Assembly: GCA_017619655.1 (NCBI GenBank)
Contig: JAFZRV010000001.1
Coordinates: 186,001-250,000, forward strand
Direction: 5' to 3'
Length of the DNA: 64,000 bases
DNA from: Bacteroidales bacterium
GTDB lineage: Bacteria > Bacteroidota > Bacteroidia > Bacteroidales > UBA932
Part shown: one piece after another, positions 58,660-64,000 of the stretch
How the letters are laid out: every line of letters starts with the position of its first letter
Position numbering within the stretch: the stretch's first letter is position 1
The notes under the pieces: generated by a model
Databases searched by the model: none
Seen by the model: only the letters and a program-made list of their open reading frames with translations
Told to the model about the DNA's origin: nothing
Program-made: the position numbers and the translations under genes

Positions 58660-60339
58660 ATGGCAAAGAAACCCTCCCGGAGACGCTCCCTCAATGTCCT
58701 CTTCGAAGAATCCTTCAAGAAGAACTGGGACCGTCCCGCCCTTTCGAACTATAATCAGAATACCCTTTATTATAAGGATGTGGCCCGCAAGATCGCGGAA
58801 CTGCACATCTTCTTCGAAGCATGCGGCATCAAGCCCGGCGACCGCATCGCCCTCTGCTCGAAGAACCAGGCCAACTGGGGCGTGGCCTACCTGGCCATCA
58901 TGACCTACGGCGCCGTCGTCGTGCCCATCCTTCACGAATTCCAGCCCGCCAACCTCAGCCACCTGGTGACCCACTCCGAGGCCCGCATCTTCTTCGTGGG
59001 CGAGGCCATCTGGAACACGATGTCCGAGATGGAAGTCCCCGGACTCGAGGTGGTGGTGGGACTGACCGATTTCCAGGTGCTCAAGTCCCTCAATCCGACG
59101 GCCCCGGCCGTGATGTCGGAGATGGAGGCGCGGATGAACGAGCGCTATCCCGGCGGCCTCAAGCCGGACAAGCTCAGCTATTATGTCGACCTGCCCGACC
59201 AGCTCGCGCTCATCAGCTATACGTCCGGCACCTCCGGTTTCTCGAAGGGCGTGATGATCCCGTACCGGGCGCTGCTGTCCAACATCCAGTTCGCGCATGA
59301 GGCCGAGCCGCAGATGGACTGCAATTCCCGCATGGTCTCCATGCTCCCGACGGCCCACATGTACGGCATGATCTTCGAGTTCCTGTTCGAGATGACCATC
59401 GGCGCCCAGGTCTTCTTCCTGACGCGCCTCCCCAGCCCGAAAGTGATCCTCGAGGCCATGGCCGCCGTGAAGCCCGACACGATCATCGCCGTGCCGATGA
59501 TCATCGAGAAAATCTACAAGAACATGCTGGTCCCGTTCATCAGCAAGAAGCGTATCAAGCTGATGCTCAACCTTCCCGTGATTGACAAGGTGGTCAAGAC
59601 CAAGATCCGCGAGAACCTGGTCCAGGCCTTCGGCGGCAAGTTCGGCGAAGTCATCATCGGCGGCGCCCCGTTCAACCGCGAGGCGGAAGCCTTCTTCAAA
59701 CGCATCAACTTCCCCTTCACCATCGGCTACGGCATGACGGAGTGCGCGCCCATCATCACCTACGTCCACTGGAACAAGACCAAGCTCTATTCCTGCGGCA
59801 AGGCGGCGCCCCGCATGCGCATCAAGATCGACTCCGACGACCCGAAGAAGATTCCGGGCGAGGTGCTGGTCAAGGGCGACAACGTGTTCCTGGGCTACTA
59901 CAAGAACGAGATGGCGACCAAGGAATCGTTCGTGGACGGCTGGTTCCGCACCGGCGACATGGGCGTCGTCGACAGCGACGGCTACCTCTACCTGCGCGGC
60001 CGCTGCAAGAGCATGATCCTGGGTCCTTCGGGCCAGAACATCTATCCGGAAGAAATCGAAAGTATCCTCAACAATATGCCCTACGTGGTGGAGTCGCTCG
60101 TCATCGAAGACAATTACAAGCTCGTGGCGCTGATCTACCCGGACTTCGAACAGGCCCAGGAAGACGGCCTGGACCGCGAACAGCTCGAGGAGAAGCTCAA
60201 CGAGGACATGATGCTGGCCAACCTGGAGCTCGACCAGTACTGCAAGCTGAGCCGTGTCGAGATCGTGGACCAGGAATTCGAAAAGACCCCGAAGCGCAGC
60301 ATCAAGCGCTACCTGTATCAAAGAGGAACCAACGCATAA
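58660..60339 (+). CDS. AMP-binding acyl-CoA ligase
   Basis: The 559-residue protein is an adenylate-forming enzyme: ISYTSGTSGFSKGVMIPY is the P-loop, GYGMTECAPII the A5 motif, GWFRTGDMGVVDSDGYLYLRGR the A7-A8 hinge and a C-terminal KTPKRSIKRYLY the catalytic Lys region. It most resembles long-chain fatty acid--CoA ligases. The dCMP deaminase start codon follows its stop after one base. Confidence 0.9.
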   Translation: MAKKPSRRRSLNVLFEESFKKNWDRPALSNYNQNTLYYKDVARKIAELHIFFEACGIKPGDRIALCSKNQANWGVAYLAIMTYGAVVVPILHEFQPANLSHLVTHSEARIFFVGEAIWNTMSEMEVPGLEVVVGLTDFQVLKSLNPTAPAVMSEMEARMNERYPGGLKPDKLSYYVDLPDQLALISYTSGTSGFSKGVMIPYRALLSNIQFAHEAEPQMDCNSRMVSMLPTAHMYGMIFEFLFEMTIGAQVFFLTRLPSPKVILEAMAAVKPDTIIAVPMIIEKIYKNMLVPFISKKRIKLMLNLPVIDKVVKTKIRENLVQAFGGKFGEVIIGGAPFNREAEAFFKRINFPFTIGYGMTECAPIITYVHWNKTKLYSCGKAAPRMRIKIDSDDPKKIPGEVLVKGDNVFLGYYKNEMATKESFVDGWFRTGDMGVVDSDGYLYLRGRCKSMILGPSGQNIYPEEIESILNNMPYVVESLVIEDNYKLVALIYPDFEQAQEDGLDREQLEEKLNEDMMLANLELDQYCKLSRVEIVDQEFEKTPKRSIKRYLYQRGTNA

Positions 60340-60340
60340 G

Positions 60341-60769
60341 ATGGAAGACAAGAAGCGAAAGTTCGACAGCCGCTATCTGGAGATGGCGGCCGTGTGGGCG
60401 AAAAACTCGTATTGCACCCGCCGGCAGGTCGGCGCCCTCCTGGTCAAGGACCGGATGATCATCTCGGACGGATACAACGGCACGCCCGCGGGCTTCGAGA
60501 ACGTGTGTGAAGACGAGAACGGCGTGACCAAGCCCTATGTCCTGCATGCGGAAGCCAATGCCATCACCAAGGTGGCCAAGAGCGGCAACAGCAGCGACGG
60601 CGCCACGCTCTACATCACGGATTCCCCGTGCATGGAATGCGCCAAGCTCATCATCCAGTCGGGCATACGCCGGGTGGTCTATGCCCGGGAATACCGGCTT
60701 GTCGACGGAGTGGACCTGCTGCGCCGCGCCGGTATCGAGGTTGAAAGAATCGAAGTAGACTGTCTGTAA
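60341..60769 (+). CDS. dCMP deaminase family protein
   Basis: The 142-residue protein (start MEDKKRKFDSRYLEMA) has the zinc site His-Ala-Glu in VLHAEANAI and PCMECAKLI, plus the substrate block SDGYNGTPAGFENVCED. These are the marks of deoxycytidylate deaminase/ComEB, which makes dUMP for thymidylate synthesis. The start at 60341 is preferred because the family begins here; an earlier ATG lies inside the ligase gene. Confidence 0.92.
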   Translation: MEDKKRKFDSRYLEMAAVWAKNSYCTRRQVGALLVKDRMIISDGYNGTPAGFENVCEDENGVTKPYVLHAEANAITKVAKSGNSSDGATLYITDSPCMECAKLIIQSGIRRVVYAREYRLVDGVDLLRRAGIEVERIEVDCL

Positions 60770-60772
60770 GCT

Positions 60773-62359
60773 ATGGAGCCTTCCGATCAGAAAAGATGGA
60801 CCACCATCGGCTGGTGCGTGGTCATCGTGCTGCTGCTCGTCACGCTCGGGCAACTGTGGTTCGGTGGAAAGAAAAAGACGGTGACCATCCCTGACGGGGA
60901 CTGGGCCAAGCTGCTGCTGGTCCTCGAGACGGTGGGCCGCGACTATGTGGACGACATCGACCAGAAGGCGGTGACGGAGGAGATCCTGCCGGGCATCATG
61001 GCCCAGCTCGACCCGCACTCCGTGTACCTGCCGCCCGTGGAGCTGCAGGAGGCGGAAGAAGACCTCCAGGGCGGTTTCGACGGCATCGGCATCCAGTTCT
61101 CCGTGCCCAACGACACGGCGGTGGTCTCGCAGGTAATCCCGGGCGGTCCCTCCGAAAAGGCGGGCCTGCTCTCGGGCGACCGCATCCTTCAGGTGGACGA
61201 CCGGGTGATCGCGGGTACGCACACCCCGCAGGACTCGATGGTGCGCCTGATGAAGGGCAAGCGCGGCACGAAGGTCGAGATCCGCGTGAAGCGCGACGGC
61301 GTGGACGAGCCCATCGTTTTCCCCATCGTCCGCGACGTGATCCCGGTCAACAGCGTGGACGTGGCCTATATGCTCAACGACACCACCGGTTATATCAAGC
61401 TTTCGAAATTCGCCCGCACCACCTACCTGGAATTCCTCAAGGCGGCGCTTTCCCTTCGGGAGCAGGGGATGCGGCGGCTGGTCTTCGACCTGCGCGACAA
61501 TACGGGCGGTTATCTCGACCAGGCGCTGATGCTCTCCAATGAATTCCTGGAGAAAGGCGACCTGATCGTCTACATGGAAGGCCGCAACCGGCCCCGCAAC
61601 GACGTGTATGCCGACGGCCGCGGCAGCTGCCGCGACATCGCGCTGGCGGTGCTGATCAACGAAGGCTCGGCTTCCTCCAGCGAGATTTTCGCCGGGGCCA
61701 TGCAGGACAACGACCGCGCGACGCTCTACGGCCTGCGCTCGTTCGGCAAGGGCCTGGTGCAGGAACCGCTCTTCTTCAGCGACGGCTCGGGCATCCGCCT
61801 GACGGTGGCCCGCTACCATACGCCGTCGGGCCGCTGCATCCAGAAGCCCTACGGCGAAGACTACGGCTATGACATCTACGAGCGTTACCTCCACGGCGAG
61901 ATGACCAGCGTCGACAGCATCAAGGTCAACGATTCGCTCAAGTTCGAGACGCGGGCCGGCCGCACGGTCTACGGCGGGGGCGGCATCATCCCCGACGTGT
62001 TCGTGCCGCTCGACACCACCCGCTATTCGCCCTATCTGGGCGCGTGCAACCGCCAGAGCCTGCAGGCCAAGTACGCCAACCAGGTTTCCGACCGCAACCG
62101 CGCCGCCCTGCGCGAGATCAAGGACCTGCCCACGCTCAACCGCTTCCTCGACGGCCTGAACCTCAAGGACGGCTTCATCGCCTTCACGAAGGCGCAGGGG
62201 GTCGTTCCCACGGAGGAAGACTGGGCGGTCTCGGGCGAACTCATCCTGGTGCAGCTCCGGGCCCTTATCGGCCGCAACACGCCGATGAACGACGACGCTT
62301 TCTATCCGATTTACCTGACCACGGACAATGTGCTGGAAGCGGCTTTGAAAAACGGATAA
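60773..62359 (+). CDS. S41 family C-terminal processing peptidase
   Basis: The 528-residue protein has an N-terminal membrane anchor (WCVVIVLLLVTLGQLWFG), a PDZ domain (VVSQVIPGGPSEKAGLLSGDRIL) and the S41 catalytic core. The nucleophile Ser is in INEGSASSSEIFAGA and the Lys in SFGKGLVQE. CtpA-type proteases trim periplasmic proteins. The residues after the core lack a known domain. It begins 3 bases after the deaminase gene. Confidence 0.94.
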   Translation: MEPSDQKRWTTIGWCVVIVLLLVTLGQLWFGGKKKTVTIPDGDWAKLLLVLETVGRDYVDDIDQKAVTEEILPGIMAQLDPHSVYLPPVELQEAEEDLQGGFDGIGIQFSVPNDTAVVSQVIPGGPSEKAGLLSGDRILQVDDRVIAGTHTPQDSMVRLMKGKRGTKVEIRVKRDGVDEPIVFPIVRDVIPVNSVDVAYMLNDTTGYIKLSKFARTTYLEFLKAALSLREQGMRRLVFDLRDNTGGYLDQALMLSNEFLEKGDLIVYMEGRNRPRNDVYADGRGSCRDIALAVLINEGSASSSEIFAGAMQDNDRATLYGLRSFGKGLVQEPLFFSDGSGIRLTVARYHTPSGRCIQKPYGEDYGYDIYERYLHGEMTSVDSIKVNDSLKFETRAGRTVYGGGGIIPDVFVPLDTTRYSPYLGACNRQSLQAKYANQVSDRNRAALREIKDLPTLNRFLDGLNLKDGFIAFTKAQGVVPTEEDWAVSGELILVQLRALIGRNTPMNDDAFYPIYLTTDNVLEAALKNG

Positions 62360-62419
62360 TATGAAACTTTTTTGGATTTTATCCGTATAAATATTGTTTT
62401 CGCGTCTAAAATCTAAAAA

Positions 62420-63469
62420 ATGAAACTTTCCCAATTCGGTTTTGACCTTCCGCAGGAACTGATCGCCAAGTATCCTTCCCCGGAACGGGACGAGTGCCGC
62501 CTGATGGTGGTGCACAAGGATACGGGTGACATCGAGCACCGGATTTTCAAGGATATCATCGACTACGCAGCGCCGCACGACCTCTTCGTGTTCAACGACG
62601 CCAAGGTGTTCCCGGCCCGCATGAGCGGCAACAAGGAGAAGACCGGCGCCGAGATCGACGTCTTCCTCCTGCGCGAGCTCAACCGCGACCAGCGTCTCTG
62701 GGACGTGCTGGTCGATCCCGCGCGCAAGATCCGCATCGGCAACAAGCTCTATTTCGGCGAGAACGACAGCCTGGTGGCCGAGGTCATCGACAACACGACC
62801 TCGCGCGGCCGTACGCTGCGCTTCCTCTTCGACGGCAGTTACGAAGAGTTCCGCCAGACCCTCTACCAGATGGGTTCCCTGCCGGTGCCCAAGTGGATCC
62901 GTCCGCATGCGGAAGAGATTGACAAGGAGCGTTTCCAGACCATCTTCGCATCGAAGGAAGGCGCCGTGGCCTGCCCCGCGGCCGGCTTGCACTTCAGCAA
63001 GATCCTCTTCAAGAAAATGGAGATCCGCGACATCGAGCGCGCTTTCCTGACGCTGTATATGGGCAACGCGCATTTCCACAACGTGGACGTGGAAGACCTC
63101 TCGAAGCACAAGATGGATTCGGAGCAGTATTCCATTTCCGAGGAGACGGCGGCCCAGGTCAACGCCTGCAAGGCACGCGGCAACAAGGTCTTCGCCGTGG
63201 GCATCACCGTCGTGCGGGCGCTCGAGACCTATGTGACGACCAAGAAGGAGATCCGGGCCTTCGACGGCTGGACCAACAAGTTCATCTTCCCGCCGTACCA
63301 GTTCTCGATCCCCGACGCCATGGTCACCAACTTCCACCTTCCCTACAGCACGATGCTGATGAACGCCGCTGCCTTCGGCGGCTACCAGCACATCATGAAC
63401 GCCTACAAGGTCGCCGTCGACGAGAAATACCAGTTCGGCACCTATGGCGATGCCATGCTGATTATTTAA
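62420..63469 (+). CDS. queA: tRNA preQ1 ribosyltransferase-isomerase
   Basis: The 349-residue protein has the QueA core motifs: FGFDLPQELIAKYP-like opening, FNDAKVFPARM, AEVIDNTTSRGRTLRFLF, ASKEGAVACPAAGLHFS and ITVVRALETYV. It transfers ribose from S-adenosylmethionine to preQ1 in tRNA during queuosine synthesis. Family members often end in a FLPPYxF/ATN-type segment, seen here as FIFPPYQF and MVTNFHLPYSTM. Confidence 0.95.
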   Translation: MKLSQFGFDLPQELIAKYPSPERDECRLMVVHKDTGDIEHRIFKDIIDYAAPHDLFVFNDAKVFPARMSGNKEKTGAEIDVFLLRELNRDQRLWDVLVDPARKIRIGNKLYFGENDSLVAEVIDNTTSRGRTLRFLFDGSYEEFRQTLYQMGSLPVPKWIRPHAEEIDKERFQTIFASKEGAVACPAAGLHFSKILFKKMEIRDIERAFLTLYMGNAHFHNVDVEDLSKHKMDSEQYSISEETAAQVNACKARGNKVFAVGITVVRALETYVTTKKEIRAFDGWTNKFIFPPYQFSIPDAMVTNFHLPYSTMLMNAAAFGGYQHIMNAYKVAVDEKYQFGTYGDAMLII

Positions 63470-63513
63470 ATTCGTCGTCGGAAAGGATATTGCTTTTCTG
63501 CCGGCCTAAAGTG

Positions 63514-63558
63514 GATCGGGCTCCGTATCTTGCGAAAAAAAAGATATGGAGCCCGATC
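63514..63558 (+). promoter_or_regulatory. Hairpin enclosing the dprA start codon
   Basis: GATCGGGCTCCGTATCTT (63514-63531) can pair over all 18 bases with AAGATATGGAGCCCGATC (63541-63558), with one G-U pair and a 9-base GCGAAAAAA loop. The right arm contains the dprA ATG (63546-63548). If formed in mRNA, the hairpin would hide the start codon. Confidence 0.75.
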
Positions 63559-64000
63559 GCTATGTTTATCTCTGTGCGCTGAGCAAGGTCTTCGCGTACC
63601 AATGTGCCATCGGCCGGCAGCTGATGGAAAGTTTCGGCGGCCCCGAAGGGGTCTTCAGCACCCCGCGCCGCACCCTCGCCACCGTTCTTCACAACGGCGG
63701 GCCGTACCTCGACCTGCTGTTCGATCCGGACTTGCTCGAATGGGCGGAAGGAGAAGTCGCCTGGGCCCGCAGCTGCGACATCCGCCTGCTCGGTCTCGAC
63801 GACCCCGCCTATCCCCGGCGCCTGGCGGCCTGTTCCGACGCGCCGCTGCTGCTCTACTGCAAGGGGAACGCCGATCTCAACGCCGAGCGCGCCCTGGCCG
63901 TCGTCGGCACCCGCAAGGCCACCTGGACGGGACGCGAAAGCTGCCGACGCATTGTCGGCCGTCTCGCCGACATGAATGTAAAGCCCTTGATCGTCAGCGG
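63546..64000 (+). CDS. dprA: DNA-processing protein DprA (3' truncated by window end)
   Basis: The visible 151 residues begin MEPDRYVYLCALSKV and include a SAM-like N-terminal region, then LLGLDDPAYPRRLAACSDAPLLLYCKGN and LAVVGTRKATWTGRESCRRIV, the start of the Rossmann-like DprA domain. The gene runs off the window. DprA loads RecA on incoming single-stranded DNA in natural transformation. The ATG lies inside a strong hairpin; no other in-frame start exists before the upstream stop at 63507. Confidence 0.92.
   Translation, partial: MEPDRYVYLCALSKVFAYQCAIGRQLMESFGGPEGVFSTPRRTLATVLHNGGPYLDLLFDPDLLEWAEGEVAWARSCDIRLLGLDDPAYPRRLAACSDAPLLLYCKGNADLNAERALAVVGTRKATWTGRESCRRIVGRLADMNVKPLIVS

Noticed and set aside
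62361-62429. Direct repeat ATGAAACTTT at 62361 and at the queA start
   Set aside because: Ten bases only, in AT-rich sequence. The first copy has no extended reading frame, so it is probably chance.
60302-63391. Open frame of about 1,000 codons on the minus strand opposite the deaminase, S41 and queA genes
   Set aside because: Antisense shadow; the plus-strand genes carry full sets of catalytic motifs.

Overview
The window reads as a chromosomal segment of a high-GC member of the Bacteroidota, probably an uncultured anaerobic Bacteroidales from a gut-like habitat. The basis is: Bacteroidetes-type -7 promoter boxes (TAnnTTTG, here mostly TATCTTTG) and few Shine-Dalgarno sites; an ATP synthase operon that starts with atpD-atpC and has a signal-peptide-bearing subunit a; Bacteroidetes-restricted families (BT_3928-like, DUF4831, DUF4369/TlpA, the serC-serA-DUF1015 module); GH92 and GH95 glycosidases; and [FeFe]-hydrogenase-type proteins. 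Genus and species cannot be set from the sequence alone. I saw no rRNA, tRNA, CRISPR array, prophage or conjugative element.

Layout. 1-2.1 kb: end of a DoxX-like membrane protein and a family 2 glycosyltransferase. 2.1-5.9 kb (minus): rpsF-rpsR-rplI, dipeptidase PepD and a DUF4831 protein. 5.9-11.8 kb (plus): GH92 mannosidase, transglutaminase-like lipoprotein and CutC. 11.8-12.9 kb: HicAB toxin-antitoxin and a GC-rich, hairpin-bearing spacer. 12.9-23.6 kb (minus): the eight-gene ATP synthase operon followed by TlpA-like thioredoxin, M28 peptidase, a beta-barrel protein and a lipoprotein. 23.6-28.9 kb (plus): a small Asp-loop protein, an FHS sugar transporter, a ROK kinase and a YfhO membrane protein. 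28.8-33.5 kb (minus): a four-gene [2Fe-2S] protein / PAS-linked sensory hydrogenase / SpoIIE-type phosphatase / group B hydrogenase operon. 33.5-38.2 kb (minus): DUF3108 protein, short UvrA-like ABC ATPase, HAD phosphatase and a tocopherol-cyclase-like protein. 38.3-40.0 kb: a low-molecular-weight phosphatase and a REP-associated tyrosine transposase (RAYT) between two diverged, inverted structured repeats. 40.0-46.6 kb: methyltransferase, Ogt, an esterase-like protein, a GH95 glycosidase and DsbD. 46.6-50.6 kb (minus): DUF1015, SerA, SerC and YigZ. 50.6-56.8 kb: pRiA4b-ORF-3-like protein, MiaA, RecQ, FKBP, a structured intergenic region and glutamine synthetase. 56.8-64 kb (plus): MsbA-like ABC exporter, acyl-CoA ligase, dCMP deaminase, S41 protease, QueA and the start of DprA.

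Most of the window is housekeeping. The parts that most deserve attention are: the hydrogenase-sensor/phosphatase operon (likely H2 or redox signalling, output unknown); the RAYT with its flanking repeats, one of which encodes the C-terminus of a neighbouring protein; an 18-bp hairpin that encloses the dprA start codon; a 160-bp structured spacer after the FKBP gene; and two divergent promoters whose -7 boxes form inverted repeats. Several genes have a -7 box only 4-8 bases from the start codon, which suggests leaderless transcripts.
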